A stretch of DNA of 64,000 nt, taken from assembly GCF_003130075.1 (NCBI RefSeq), contig NZ_NRCW01000003.1, positions 186,001-250,000 of the forward strand, written 5' to 3'. Made by a program: the position numbers and the translations under genes. Below the pieces are notes generated by a model. It had not been told where the DNA came from and searched no databases. It was given only the letters and a program-made list of their open reading frames with translations. Shown here in pieces: positions 10,825-19,566 of the stretch; the first letter of the stretch is position 1, and each line of letters begins with the position of its first letter. The DNA is from Aggregatibacter segnis (lineage in GTDB: Bacteria; Pseudomonadota; Gammaproteobacteria; Enterobacterales; Pasteurellaceae).

Positions 10825-11462
10825 TTAGCCAAAATCCACCAAGCCGGAATTTAATCGTTTATTTTGCCGGTTGGGGCACACCGCCTTCTGCCGTGCAACA
10901 TTTAGCTATTCCACCGGCGTATGATCTATTGCTGTGTTATGACTATCGGGATTTTTCGTTGGAGTTTGATTTTTCTCGTTATGAAAATGTGCGTTTGGTG
11001 GCGTGGTCGATGGGCGTTTGGGTAGCTGAACATGTAATGGGACAAATCCCCTTACTTTCTGCAACAGCGATGAATGGCACAGGCGTGCCTATGGATGATG
11101 ACTACGGCATTCCATGCGCTATTTTTCAAGGCACGTTGGATACGTTAGATGAAGTTAACCAAGGCAAATTTGAGCGTCGTATGTGCGGTGACAAACAGTT
11201 GTTGCAGCAATATCAATCTTTGGAAAGACGGCGCTCAATTGAAGAAATACACGCAGAATTGACCGAACTTTATGATGCGTTATCGGCAGAACATCAACAT
11301 ACGGGGTTACCTTGGACGAAAGCGATTATTGGTACACAAGATCGTATTTTCCCTACAAAAAATCAGCGAAATTATTGGCATGAACGCTGTGAGGTGAGTG
11401 AAATGGTTGGAGGGCATTACCTGTTCCCATTGCTACAAACTTGGGAACAGCTATGGCAATAA
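10809..11462 (+). CDS. bioG: Pimeloyl-ACP methyl ester esterase BioG
   Basis: BioG removes the methyl ester from pimeloyl-ACP methyl ester at the end of the BioC pathway, replacing the E. coli enzyme BioH. The 217-residue protein belongs to the DUF452 family. It begins [26 protein letters not shown], has the nucleophile elbow [13 protein letters not shown] (serine near residue 75), and the late motif GGHYLFP supplies the catalytic histidine. Its place between bioF and bioC, overlapping both, supports the call. No bioH is needed in such operons. Confidence 0.92.
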   Translation: MQYQLISQNPPSRNLIVYFAGWGTPPSAVQHLAIPPAYDLLLCYDYRDFSLEFDFSRYENVRLVAWSMGVWVAEHVMGQIPLLSATAMNGTGVPMDDDYGIPCAIFQGTLDTLDEVNQGKFERRMCGDKQLLQQYQSLERRRSIEEIHAELTELYDALSAEHQHTGLPWTKAIIGTQDRIFPTKNQRNYWHERCEVSEMVGGHYLFPLLQTWEQLWQ

Positions 11463-12217
11463 CGCAACAACGGGTGATGCAATGTTTCAGCGCCGCCTTA
11501 CCAACCTATGAACAAAATGCCATTGCTCAAAAGCAAATTACCGAGGATTTGCTGCAGTTGCTATTAGAAAAGGGCGGCAATCAATTTCAGCGTGTGTTAG
11601 AGATTGGTTGTGGCACAGGCAATTTTACCCGCTTACTCATGCAACATATCAACGCAACACATTGGGATTGCAATGATTTATGCGATGTTGCCAACCACTT
11701 GGCACGTAATTTGCCACAGAAAAATTATCGTTTTTATCAAGGGTGTGGTGAGCGTCTCGATTTTGCCCATCAATATGATTTGATTGCTTCTGCCTCGACC
11801 ATTCAATGGTTTGCTGATCCGCTGGCGTTTCTTCAACGTTGTTCAAATTATTTAACGCCTCATGGCATGATTTTATTCGGCACCTTTGCCCCGACCAATT
11901 TACACGAAGTCAGGGCTTTAACGGGTGTCGGTTTGGATTGCCCCGATCTAGAGCAATGGCTGGAAACATTAACGATAGCTTTTTCTGTGTTGCATTTGGA
12001 GCAAAAAGAAATTCAGTTGAAATTTGATTCGCCGTTATCGGTGCTTAAACATTTGAAAGAGACCGGTGTGACGGCCACCAATAATCAAATTTGGCACTAC
12101 AAGAAAGTTGCCCAATTTTGTGAGCAATATCGACAACAGTATGCCGACGAGCAAGGCTATGTCTCGTTAACTTATGTGCCGATTTTAATGTTGGCGCAGA
12201 AAAAAGAGGAAAGATGA
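11453..12217 (+). CDS. bioC: Malonyl-ACP O-methyltransferase BioC
   Basis: BioC methylates malonyl-ACP, letting fatty acid synthesis build the pimeloyl chain. From the ATG at 11453 it has 254 residues ([23 protein letters not shown]). The SAM-binding motif I is VLEIGCGTGNFTRLL near residue 48, and motif IV resembles YDLIASASTIQWF near 108. LKETGVTATN near residue 206 corresponds to the conserved LK.tG motif of BioC. The start lies inside the end of bioG, and the stop overlaps the bioD start in ATGATG. A start 12 bases earlier is possible. Confidence 0.93.
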   Translation: MAITQQRVMQCFSAALPTYEQNAIAQKQITEDLLQLLLEKGGNQFQRVLEIGCGTGNFTRLLMQHINATHWDCNDLCDVANHLARNLPQKNYRFYQGCGERLDFAHQYDLIASASTIQWFADPLAFLQRCSNYLTPHGMILFGTFAPTNLHEVRALTGVGLDCPDLEQWLETLTIAFSVLHLEQKEIQLKFDSPLSVLKHLKETGVTATNNQIWHYKKVAQFCEQYRQQYADEQGYVSLTYVPILMLAQKKEER

Positions 12218-12858
12218 TGGGAAAGGTATTATTCGTTTCGGGAATTGATACGGACATCGGTAAATCTATCGCGACAGGGTATTACGCTAAGTATTTAATG
12301 CAGCAAGGATATTCGGTGATTACACAGAAAATGGTGCAAACGGGCTGTCAGGAAATATCAGAAGATATTGTCGTGCACCGAAAAATCCAAGGCATTGCGT
12401 TAACTGAGGAAGATCGCCGGGGAGTGACGTGTCCTTATTTGTTTGATTATCCCTGCTCGCCTCACATGGCCGCGCGTTTGCAACAGACGTGTATTGATGA
12501 AAAAATCATTGAAAAATCCACCGCACTTTTGGCGCAAAACTATGATTATGTTTTGCTGGAGGGCGCGGGCGGCTTGATGGCGCCTTATTCCGAGGAGAAA
12601 ACCACGTTGGATTACCTTGCGGCGCATGGGTATCCGTTAATTCTGGTGACTTCCGGCAGACTGGGGAGTATTAATCACACCTTGCTCAGCCTTGAGGCGT
12701 GCGCTCAGCGAAAAATTAGCGTAGAGGCATTGATTTATAATCTGTATCCGCCGGCTGACGAATTGATTACTCAAGATACACAACAATATCTGCGCAGTTA
12801 CTTAGCCAAACGCTTTCCGGAGACAAAATTTATGTTGATGGAGAAAATCGATTTTTAG
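12214..12858 (+). CDS. bioD: Dethiobiotin synthetase
   Basis: BioD closes the ureido ring of dethiobiotin from DAPA, CO2 and ATP. The 214-residue protein is divergent but intact. The P-loop reads GIDTDIGKSIATG (residues 10-22), the substrate lysine region is TQKMVQTG, SPHMAARLQ corresponds to the DAPA-binding loop, and EGAGGLMAPYSEE matches the EGAGG motif. Two ATGs are available, 12214 and 12217; the second matches usual N-termini. It is the last gene of the operon. BioB, which finishes the pathway, is not in this window. Confidence 0.9.
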   Translation: MMGKVLFVSGIDTDIGKSIATGYYAKYLMQQGYSVITQKMVQTGCQEISEDIVVHRKIQGIALTEEDRRGVTCPYLFDYPCSPHMAARLQQTCIDEKIIEKSTALLAQNYDYVLLEGAGGLMAPYSEEKTTLDYLAAHGYPLILVTSGRLGSINHTLLSLEACAQRKISVEALIYNLYPPADELITQDTQQYLRSYLAKRFPETKFMLMEKIDF

Positions 12859-12891
12859 CGCTGATTTTCACGCTTGGAACGATAATTTCCT

Positions 12892-12920
12892 TTGACTATT
12901 TTTTTTTCAAAGGGTAATAT
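12892..12920 (+). promoter_or_regulatory. Sigma-70 promoter directly before yceD
   Basis: TTGACT (12892-12897) and TAATAT (12915-12920) are separated by exactly 17 bases, a strong sigma-70 match. Transcription would begin near 12926-12928, only 2-4 bases before the yceD ATG at 12930, leaving no room for a ribosome-binding site. It probably drives yceD-rpmF and the fatty-acid genes behind them. Confidence 0.65.
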
Positions 12921-12929
12921 GCGCTCCCT

Positions 12930-13454
12930 ATGCAAAAGGTAAAACTACCCCTAACTGTTGATCCGGTAAAGGACGCACAACGAAGATTGGATTATCAGGG
13001 TTATTACTCCGCTAATCAATTAAGTCGTCTTGCCGAATCGGTCAGTAAAGTGCTCAGCGATGCACAGGTTACATTATCGTTCTTTGTTGATCCGCAAAAA
13101 TTGGTTGTCATGAAAGGTCATGCCAATGTTGATGTTGAATTAAATTGTCAGCGTTGTGGCGAACCTTTCGTTCAAACCGTTGATTGTGCGTTTTGTTACA
13201 GTCCGGTGGCTAATTTGGATCAAATTGATGTATTGCCGGAAATCTATGAGCCAGTTGAATTCAATGAATTCGGTGAAATAGATTTACTTGGAACAATTGA
13301 AGATGAACTCATTTTGAGTTTGCCGATTGTGCCAATGCATTCATCTGAACACTGTGAAGTGTCCGTGGCTGAACAGGTTTTTGGCGAATTGCCGGAAGAA
13401 TTGGCAAAAAAACCGAACCCGTTCGCTGTATTAGCTAATTTAAAGCAAAAATAA
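12930..13454 (+). CDS. yceD: YceD, DUF177 protein linked to 23S rRNA accumulation
   Basis: The 174-residue protein aligns over its whole length with E. coli YceD: it starts [24 protein letters not shown], has the pair CQRCGEPF near residue 74, [24 protein letters not shown] near 112, and ends [13 protein letters not shown]. The family is tied to 23S rRNA levels, and its gene almost always precedes rpmF, as here (16-base gap). The start is fixed by the conserved N-terminus, yet no ribosome-binding site precedes it and a strong promoter ends 9 bases upstream. Confidence 0.94.
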   Translation: MQKVKLPLTVDPVKDAQRRLDYQGYYSANQLSRLAESVSKVLSDAQVTLSFFVDPQKLVVMKGHANVDVELNCQRCGEPFVQTVDCAFCYSPVANLDQIDVLPEIYEPVEFNEFGEIDLLGTIEDELILSLPIVPMHSSEHCEVSVAEQVFGELPEELAKKPNPFAVLANLKQK

Positions 13455-13470
13455 TTTAGGAGTATAGCCA

Positions 13471-13641
13471 ATGGCTGTTCAACAAAATAAAAAATCCCGT
13501 TCACGTCGTGATATGCGTCGTTCTCACGATGCGTTAACAACTGCTGCAGTATCCGTTGATAAAGCAAGTGGTGAAACTCATTTGCGTCACCACGTAACCG
13601 CTGACGGTTACTATCGTGGTCGTAAAGTGATTAACAAGTAA
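13471..13641 (+). CDS. rpmF: 50S ribosomal protein L32
   Basis: This small gene encodes 56 residues, the typical L32 length. It begins [20 protein letters not shown] and ends with [12 protein letters not shown], both characteristic of the gammaproteobacterial form that lacks zinc-binding cysteines. A good TTAGGAG ribosome-binding site precedes it. It lies between yceD and plsX, linking ribosome assembly with fatty acid synthesis, an order conserved across gammaproteobacteria. Confidence 0.97.
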
Positions 13642-13668
13642 TTATCTCAATTACATAAAGGTAATCAC

Positions 13669-14703
13669 TTGAGTCGTCTAACCCTTGCGTTAGATGCGAT
13701 GGGCGGGGACATTGGTCCCCGTATTACTATCCCAGCATCCATTTTAGCCTTGGAGCGAGATCCAACGCTTTCTCTCTTATTGTTTGGCGATCGCCAACAA
13801 ATTCTTCCGCTTTTATCTTCTGCTCCCAACAGTATTCGTCAACGTTGTGGCATTGTTCATTGTGCTCGTGTGATTGATAGTCGTCAGGGGATTTCCTACG
13901 CCTTGCGTCATAGCAAAGAGACTTCTATGCGTTTGGCAATTGAAGCAGTACAAAAAGGGGATGCGCAGGCCTGTGTAAGTGCCGGTGATACAGCAGCTTT
14001 GATGGGCTTATCGAAAATCTTGTTGCAACCTTTAGAAGGTATCCATCGTCCGGCACTGATTTCTACGATCCCAACAGTGACAGGTGAGCGTTCGATTATG
14101 TTGGATCTTGGGGCGAATGTTGAGTGTGATGCAGAAAACTTGTATCAATTTGCCTTGATGGGTGCCATTTTTGCAGAAAATACCCTCAATTTAGTTTATC
14201 CACGTATTGCGCTATTGAATATTGGTATTGAGGCGGTGAAAGGATATAAATCCATACGGGATGCGGCAGATTTACTGAAAAAAGACACCGCACTTAATTA
14301 CATTGGATTCCTTGAAGGCAATTTTTTACTCAATGGCAAGGCGGATGTGATTGTGACAGATGGCTTTGCCGGCAATGTTGCGCTGAAAACCTTGGAAGGC
14401 GCGGCAAAGAACGTGATTTCTCTACTGAAAAGTGATAAGAAAAAGAGTATATTAAGTCACGTTTTTGGGTATTTAATTAAATATCTTTTCAAAGATAAAT
14501 ACCAACGATTAAAGCAAATCAACCCTGATCAATATAATGGCGCATCGCTTATCGGTTTGACTTCCGTTGTGGTGAAAAGTCACGGAAGTGCAAATATAGA
14601 GGCCTTTGCTTATGCGATTGCCGATGCCGCATTACAAGCCCGACGTCAAATTCCACAAAAAATTTTGGCGGGCTTAAATAAAAATGAAATATTAATGAAG
14701 TAG
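13669..14703 (+). CDS. plsX: Phosphate acyltransferase PlsX
   Basis: PlsX converts acyl-ACP to acyl-phosphate for phospholipid synthesis. The predicted start is TTG at 13669 ([18 protein letters not shown]), 7 bases after AAAGG; no ATG fits. The conserved ALDAMGGD motif opens the protein, [12 protein letters not shown] lies near residue 106, [11 protein letters not shown] near 146, and [20 protein letters not shown] near 231. At 344 residues it matches the family. It follows rpmF by 27 bases and ends 35 bases before fabH. Confidence 0.95.
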   Translation: MSRLTLALDAMGGDIGPRITIPASILALERDPTLSLLLFGDRQQILPLLSSAPNSIRQRCGIVHCARVIDSRQGISYALRHSKETSMRLAIEAVQKGDAQACVSAGDTAALMGLSKILLQPLEGIHRPALISTIPTVTGERSIMLDLGANVECDAENLYQFALMGAIFAENTLNLVYPRIALLNIGIEAVKGYKSIRDAADLLKKDTALNYIGFLEGNFLLNGKADVIVTDGFAGNVALKTLEGAAKNVISLLKSDKKKSILSHVFGYLIKYLFKDKYQRLKQINPDQYNGASLIGLTSVVVKSHGSANIEAFAYAIADAALQARRQIPQKILAGLNKNEILMK

Positions 14704-14738
14704 TGAGTTCCCTCGCTATTATTTTTAACGAGATGACT

Positions 14739-15689
14739 ATGTTTAGCAAAATTTTATCGACAGGTAGCTATTTACCCCAACATATTCGTACCAATGCCGA
14801 TTTAGAAAAAATGGTAGATACTTCAGATGAGTGGATTGTTACCCGTTCCGGTATTCGTGAACGTCGCATTGCAGCAGCGGATGAAACCGTCTCTACCATG
14901 GGATTTGAAGCAGCCCAAAAAGCCATTGAAGTGGCAAACATCAATCCACAGGAAATTGATCTTATTTTAGTGGCAACAACCAGCAACTCTCATGCTTATC
15001 CAAGTGCAGCTTGCCAAATTCAAGGGATGTTGGAGATTGACGATGCCATTGCGTTTGATTTAGCGGCGGCTTGTACCGGTTTTGTGTATGCGTTAGGTGT
15101 CGCTGATCAATTTATTCGTACCGGTAAAGTGAAAAAAGCGCTCGTGATCGGTTCTGATTTAAATTCCCGTAAGTTAGATGAAACAGATCGTAGCACTGTT
15201 GTGTTGTTTGGTGATGGGGCAGGCGCGGTTATTTTGGAAGCATCGGAACAAGAAGGGATTATTTCTACCCATTTACACGCCTCAGCAGATAAAAATGCCG
15301 CATTGTTACTTCCTCAGCCTGAACGTGGCGTGGCAAAATCCGGCTATATCGAAATGCAAGGCAATGAAACCTTCAAATTGGCTGTGCGTGAACTTTCTAA
15401 TGTGGTGGAAGAAACCCTTGCCGCCAATAATTTAGATAAAAAAGACATTGATTGGTTGGTGCCTCACCAAGCTAATTTACGTATTATTTCTGCGACCGCG
15501 AAAAAATTAGATATGGATATGTCGCAAGTGGTGGTCACGTTAGATCGTTACGCGAATAACAGTGCGGCAACTGTGCCGGTCGCATTGGATGAAGCGGTGC
15601 GTGATGGACGTATTCAGCGTGGGCAGTTGCTCCTTCTTGAAGCCTTTGGCGGTGGTTGGACTTGGGGTTCGGCTTTAGTGAGATTTTAG
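14739..15689 (+). CDS. fabH: Beta-ketoacyl-ACP synthase III
   Basis: FabH starts each fatty acid chain by condensing acetyl-CoA with malonyl-ACP. From the ATG at 14739 ([14 protein letters not shown]) it has 316 residues, one shorter than E. coli. The Cys-His-Asn triad is visible as [13 protein letters not shown] (Cys near 112), VPHQANLRI (His near 244) and [14 protein letters not shown] (Asn near 274). The ends [11 protein letters not shown] are typical. Starts at 14733 or further upstream are possible but lack similarity. An inverted uptake-sequence hairpin follows. Confidence 0.96.
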   Translation: MFSKILSTGSYLPQHIRTNADLEKMVDTSDEWIVTRSGIRERRIAAADETVSTMGFEAAQKAIEVANINPQEIDLILVATTSNSHAYPSAACQIQGMLEIDDAIAFDLAAACTGFVYALGVADQFIRTGKVKKALVIGSDLNSRKLDETDRSTVVLFGDGAGAVILEASEQEGIISTHLHASADKNAALLLPQPERGVAKSGYIEMQGNETFKLAVRELSNVVEETLAANNLDKKDIDWLVPHQANLRIISATAKKLDMDMSQVVVTLDRYANNSAATVPVALDEAVRDGRIQRGQLLLLEAFGGGWTWGSALVRF

Positions 15690-15710
15690 ATAATCTGTTA
15701 TCATTCAGAA

Positions 15711-15742
15711 AAAAGTGCGGTTATTTTTGACCGCACTTTTTG
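15711..15742 (+). terminator. Inverted uptake-sequence hairpin after fabH
   Basis: AAGTGCGGT (15713-15721) and ACCGCACTT (15730-15738) form a 9-base stem with an 8-base loop, followed by TTT. It lies 23 bases beyond the fabH stop and before fabD, so it may lower read-through into fabDG. Confidence 0.6.
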
Positions 15743-15795
15743 ACTGTAACGCATATCAGAATAAATTGATTTATTTTTTAATATAGGTAAGACAC

Positions 15796-16734
15796 ATGAA
15801 AAAATTTGCAATGGTTTTCCCAGGACAAGGTTCACAAACGTTGGGAATGTTAGCGGAATTAGCTGGCGACTACCCAATTGTACAAGAAACTTTTAAACAA
15901 GCTTCAGAAGTATTGGGATATGATTTGTGGCAATTAGTGCAGGAAGGCCCGGCGGAAGAATTAAACAAAACATGGCAAACGCAGCCAGCGCTATTAACCG
16001 CATCTGTGGCTGTTTATCGTGTATGGCAACAAAAATACCCGGCATTAAAACCGGAGGTGATGGCAGGCCATAGTTTGGGCGAATATTCTGCGTTGGTGTG
16101 TGCCGGTGTGTTAGATTTCCAAGATGCGGTTAAATTAGTGGAATTGCGCGGTAAGCTTATGCAACAAGCCGTACCGGAAGGTACGGGGGCGATGTACGCG
16201 ATTATCGGTTTAGACAATGACGCGATTATTAACGCCTGTAAACAAGCAGAACAAGGCGAAGTGGTTTCCGCCGTGAACTTCAATTCACCAGGACAAGTCG
16301 TGATTGCCGGAGCGAAAGCCGCAGTAGAGCGCGCGGCTGCGTTATGTAAAGAAGCCGGGGCTAAACGTGCATTACCGCTAGCGGTGAGCGTGCCTTCACA
16401 TTGTGCTTTAATGAAACCGGCTGCTGATCAATTGTCTGTTTCCTTGGAAAGTATTACGTTGAAAGAGGCTGGTGTTTCTGTTCTAAATAACGTAGATGTA
16501 AAAAATGAAATGGAAGCCGATGCGATTCGTAATGCCTTAGTTCGCCAACTTTATAGCCCGGTACGTTGGGCAGAAACCGTAGAGAAAATGGCACAAAACG
16601 GCGTCGAAGTGTTAGTGGAAGTGGGGCCAGGTAAAGTGTTAAACGGGTTAACGAAACGCATCGTGGATTCCTTACAAGCGGTTTCTGTAAATGATGTGAA
16701 ATCCCTCGATTCCATCGAAGAAGTATTAGCATAG
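15796..16734 (+). CDS. fabD: Malonyl-CoA:ACP transacylase
   Basis: FabD loads malonyl groups onto acyl carrier protein. The 312-residue protein starts MKKFAMVFPGQGSQTLGML, has the nucleophile motif MAGHSLGEYSALVCAG with serine near residue 92, the arginine of the substrate pocket near 117 (VELRGKLMQ), and SVPSHCALM with the catalytic histidine near 201. It ends in the VGPGKVLNGLTKRI motif typical of the family. A clear AGGTAAG ribosome-binding site precedes it. FabG follows after 21 bases. Confidence 0.97.
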   Translation: MKKFAMVFPGQGSQTLGMLAELAGDYPIVQETFKQASEVLGYDLWQLVQEGPAEELNKTWQTQPALLTASVAVYRVWQQKYPALKPEVMAGHSLGEYSALVCAGVLDFQDAVKLVELRGKLMQQAVPEGTGAMYAIIGLDNDAIINACKQAEQGEVVSAVNFNSPGQVVIAGAKAAVERAAALCKEAGAKRALPLAVSVPSHCALMKPAADQLSVSLESITLKEAGVSVLNNVDVKNEMEADAIRNALVRQLYSPVRWAETVEKMAQNGVEVLVEVGPGKVLNGLTKRIVDSLQAVSVNDVKSLDSIEEVLA

Positions 16735-16755
16735 TAGTGAAAAGGAGAGAAAGTT

Positions 16756-17484
16756 ATGCAAGGTAAAATTGCATTAGTGACAGGTGCAACGCGTGGTATT
16801 GGCCGTGCAGTAGCCGAAGAATTAGTATCAAAAGGCGCTTTTGTCATCGGTACAGCAACGTCTGAGAAAGGCGCTGAAAGTATTTCTGCCTATTTAGGTG
16901 AGAAAGGCAAAGGATTAGTATTAAATGTTGCCGATCAAGCTTCCATTGATGCGGTATTGGAACAGATCAAACAAGAATTTGGCGACATTGATATTTTGGT
17001 GAATAATGCCGGTATTACCCGTGATAATTTGTTAATGCGCATGAAAGATGAAGAATGGTTCGATATTTTACAAACTAACTTGAGTTCTGTTTATCATCTT
17101 TCTAAAGCGATGCTTCGCACCATGATGAAAAAACGTTTCGGGCGTATCATCAACATTGGTTCTGTCGTGGGCTCCATGGGCAATGCCGGTCAGACAAATT
17201 ATTGTGCGGCAAAAGCAGGTCTCATTGGTTTCAGTAAAGCCTTGGCAAAAGAAGTGGCTTCCCGTGGCATTACGGTAAACGTTGTGGCGCCAGGCTTTAT
17301 TGCTACCGACATGACGGAAGTATTAAGCGAAGAATTAAAAAATAACCTATTAACCCAAATCCCGGCAGGCCGTTTAGGTGAGCCGAAAGATATCGCTAAA
17401 GCCGTGGCATTTTTGGCCTCTGAGGATGCGTCTTATATTAACGGTACAACGTTGCATGTTAATGGCGGCATGTACATGAGCTAA
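16756..17484 (+). CDS. fabG: 3-oxoacyl-ACP reductase
   Basis: FabG reduces beta-ketoacyl-ACP with NADPH in each elongation round. The 242-residue short-chain dehydrogenase has the cofactor motif TGATRGIG near residue 10, NNAGITRDNLLMRM near 84, the catalytic serine in NIGSVVGSMGN near 136, and YCAAKAG with the catalytic Tyr-x3-Lys near 149-153. It ends with NGTTLHVNGGMYMS, nearly invariant in enterobacterial and Pasteurellaceae FabG. AAAGGAGAG precedes the start. It is followed by 269 bases before acpP. Confidence 0.97.
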   Translation: MQGKIALVTGATRGIGRAVAEELVSKGAFVIGTATSEKGAESISAYLGEKGKGLVLNVADQASIDAVLEQIKQEFGDIDILVNNAGITRDNLLMRMKDEEWFDILQTNLSSVYHLSKAMLRTMMKKRFGRIINIGSVVGSMGNAGQTNYCAAKAGLIGFSKALAKEVASRGITVNVVAPGFIATDMTEVLSEELKNNLLTQIPAGRLGEPKDIAKAVAFLASEDASYINGTTLHVNGGMYMS

Positions 17485-17753
17485 CCGCTATTTAGCAAAA
17501 GGTTACCTGCAAGCAAGAGGATAAAAGCAATAGCCAAACGTGTGGCTTAGTGTTAAAATCCCCTCGCAATGTAACTTGGTTAGGTCATTCAAGGGTTCGT
17601 GGAAGACGTAACTATTTTTTCACTGTATGGTTTTGTGAAAATTCAATGTTTTTGAGGTTTGACCTCTCACCGGAAATATTGCAAATTTTTTACAAATACA
17701 TACACTACTTAACTTATCGCAATGAGCGTAAACTTAAACATAGGAAGAAACAA
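17485..17753 (+). promoter_or_regulatory. fabG-acpP spacer, likely acpP promoter region
   Basis: No gene is supported here. The spacer holds two small dyads, AGCC-N8-GGCT near 17532 and GAGGT-TTG-ACCTC near 17654. A possible promoter is TTGCAA (17679-17684) with TACACT (17701-17706) at 16-base spacing. An open frame runs through the spacer in the acpP frame, but it has no family similarity and no ribosome-binding site. The separate, long leader suggests that acpP is driven by its own strong promoter. Confidence 0.45.
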
Positions 17754-17984
17754 ATGAGCATTGAAGAACGCGTAAAAAAAATCATCGTTGAACAATTAGG
17801 CGTGAAAGAAGAAGATGTAAAATCTGAAGCGTCTTTCGTTGAAGATTTAGGTGCGGATTCTTTAGATACTGTTGAATTAGTTATGGCTTTAGAAGAAGAA
17901 TTCGATATCGAAATTCCAGATGAAGAAGCTGAAAAAATCACAACAGTTCAATCAGCAATTGATTACGTTCAAAACAATCAATAA
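17754..17984 (+). CDS. acpP: Acyl carrier protein
   Basis: AcpP carries growing acyl chains on a phosphopantetheine arm. The start at 17754 gives 76 residues: [18 protein letters not shown], the attachment motif [21 protein letters not shown] with serine near residue 37, and an acidic C-terminal helix. It is preceded by AGGAAGAAAC. It is the last gene of this fab cluster and is followed by a strong terminator. FabF, which follows acpP in E. coli, is absent here; an unrelated transporter comes next. Confidence 0.98.
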   Translation: MSIEERVKKIIVEQLGVKEEDVKSEASFVEDLGADSLDTVELVMALEEEFDIEIPDEEAEKITTVQSAIDYVQNNQ

Positions 17985-17997
17985 TTGATTTTCTAAG

Positions 17998-18028
17998 TTT
18001 AGGCGGTTTTTATAACCGCCTAAATTTT
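17998..18028 (+). terminator. Rho-independent terminator of acpP
   Basis: TTTAGGCGGTT and AACCGCCTAAA form an 11-base stem with a short loop, followed by TTTTAT. It begins 14 bases after the acpP stop codon. Confidence 0.9.
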
Positions 18029-18177
18029 ATCTCGCGTTACCTTATCCCCCTCATAAAAAACTCCGTAAAAACTCACCGCACTTTATTGAAATTTTTCTTG
18101 AAATCAGTAAACTAGCGCACAATTTTTTGGCCTTGTTTTCTGCAAGCTAAAAAATCACATCTTTATAAACTTTAAAT

Positions 18178-18193
18178 GTTACCTGTGAGTAAC
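18178..18193 (+). promoter_or_regulatory. Inverted repeat before the MFS gene, possible operator
   Basis: GTTAC-CTGTGA-GTAAC is a perfect 5-base dyad with a 6-base centre. It ends 2 bases before the GAAGGA ribosome-binding site of the transporter at 18210. This position fits an operator or a small hairpin acting on translation. No regulator gene lies nearby to support it. Confidence 0.3.
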
Positions 18194-18209
18194 AGAAGGA
18201 CAATTCAAC

Positions 18210-19436
18210 ATGACTACAAAAGTAAATAGCTATGGCTGGAAGGCCTTGCTAGGCTCTGCCGTCAGCTATGCGATGGACGGTTTCGATCTTCTTATTCTCG
18301 GTTTTATGTTAAGTGCCATCTCTGCCGATTTGGGGTTAACCCCGGCGCAAGGTGGTTCTTTAGTGACTTGGACATTGGTTGGTGCTGTTTTTGGTGGCAT
18401 CGTTTTCGGTGCATTAAGTGATAAATATGGCCGTGTGCGCGTGTTAACCTGGACGATCATTCTTTTTGCAGTATTTACCGGTTTATGCGCATTGGCGCAA
18501 GGTTATTGGGATTTACTGATTTATCGCACCATTGCCGGTATCGGTTTAGGTGGCGAGTTCGGGATCGGCATGGCATTAGCGGCGGAAGCTTGGCCGGCAC
18601 GTCACCGTGCGAAAGCTGCCTCTTATGTGGCACTTGGCTGGCAGGTCGGTGTGTTAGGCGCAGCATTGTTAACCCCATTATTATTGCCACAAATCGGTTG
18701 GCGTGGCATGTTTGTGGTGGGCATTTTCCCGGCATTTGTGGCGTGGTATTTACGCGCCCGTTTGCATGAGCCTGAAATTTTTGTGCAAAAACAAACTGAG
18801 CTTCCAAAATCGACGAACCGTTGGGCGTCTAAATTAGAGTCATTCAAATTATTAGTGAAAGATAAGGCCACCGCGAAAGTCAGTTTGGGCGTGGTCATCC
18901 TTACTTCCGTACAAAACTTCGGTTATTACGGCATTATGATTTGGATGCCGAATTTCCTTTCCAAACAACTGGGTTTTAGCTTGACGAAATCCGGGGTATG
19001 GACGGCGGTGACTGTTTGCGGCATGATGGCGGGCATTTGGATTTTCGGGCGTTTGGCCGATCATATTGGGCGTAAACCGAGTTTCTTACTGTTCCAAGCA
19101 GGGGCAGTGGTCAGCATCATTGCGTATTCACAATTAACGGATCCGAATACCATGTTAATTGCTGGGGCATTCTTAGGGATGTTTGTGAACGGCATGATGG
19201 GCGGTTACGGTGCCTTAATGGCAGAAGCTTATCCAACTCAAGCACGCGCTACTGCGCAAAACGTATTGTTTAACTTAGGTCGCGCTGTAGGCGGCTTTGG
19301 CCCGGTAGCCGTGGGTGCCGTGGTTTCCGCGTATTCTTTCCAAACTGCTATTGCCTTTTTAGCGGTGATTTATGTCATCGATATGTTAGCAACAGTGTGT
19401 TTAGTGCCGGAATTAAAAGGCAAAGAATTGCATTAA
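18210..19436 (+). CDS. MFS transporter, metabolite:H+ symporter type
   Basis: The 408-residue protein has about twelve hydrophobic segments and the classic major-facilitator signatures. The first loop 2-3 motif is FGALSDKYGRVRVL near residue 70; RTIAGIGLGGEFGIGMALAAEAWPARHRAKAAS follows near 108, and the second-half repeat is GRLADHIGRKPSF near 283. SYAMDGFDLLILGFMLSAI at the start and the GGEFG motif place it with the sugar/aromatic-acid:H+ symporter group related to YjhB, NanT and BenK. The true substrate cannot be read from sequence. It stands alone between acpP and rho with its own terminator. Confidence 0.85.
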   Translation: MTTKVNSYGWKALLGSAVSYAMDGFDLLILGFMLSAISADLGLTPAQGGSLVTWTLVGAVFGGIVFGALSDKYGRVRVLTWTIILFAVFTGLCALAQGYWDLLIYRTIAGIGLGGEFGIGMALAAEAWPARHRAKAASYVALGWQVGVLGAALLTPLLLPQIGWRGMFVVGIFPAFVAWYLRARLHEPEIFVQKQTELPKSTNRWASKLESFKLLVKDKATAKVSLGVVILTSVQNFGYYGIMIWMPNFLSKQLGFSLTKSGVWTAVTVCGMMAGIWIFGRLADHIGRKPSFLLFQAGAVVSIIAYSQLTDPNTMLIAGAFLGMFVNGMMGGYGALMAEAYPTQARATAQNVLFNLGRAVGGFGPVAVGAVVSAYSFQTAIAFLAVIYVIDMLATVCLVPELKGKELH

Positions 19437-19444
19437 TGTGATGA

Positions 19445-19487
19445 AAGTGCGGTTGAAAAATGACGTGTTTTTTCACCGCACTTTTTT
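19445..19487 (+). terminator. Inverted uptake-sequence pair after the MFS gene
   Basis: AAGTGCGGT (19445-19453) and ACCGCACTT (19475-19483) face each other across 21 bases and are followed by a T-run. The stem lies 8 bases after the transporter stop codon. Confidence 0.55.
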
Positions 19488-19510
19488 AGATTCATAAAAT
19501 GGGGATAAAC

Positions 19511-19546
19511 AAAAAGCCGCTTTGATGATGTCAAAAGCGGCTTTTT
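19511..19546 (-). terminator. Rho-independent terminator of rho
   Basis: AAAAAGCCGCTTTGA pairs with TCAAAAGCGGCTTTTT, with one bulged base, across a 5-base loop. T-runs flank both sides, so it could stop transcripts from either direction. It lies about 20 bases past the rho stop. Confidence 0.8.
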
Positions 19547-19566
19547 CGTTGAAAGTGTGGTGAGAA

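Noticed and set aside
17550-17753. Long N-terminal extension of acpP
   Set aside because: Acyl carrier proteins have about 77 residues and begin with MSIEER-type sequence; the extension is the gene's leader.
18475-18807. Several overlapping open frames on both strands inside the MFS gene
   Set aside because: The MFS frame explains this region with clear family motifs; the others are compositional shadows.
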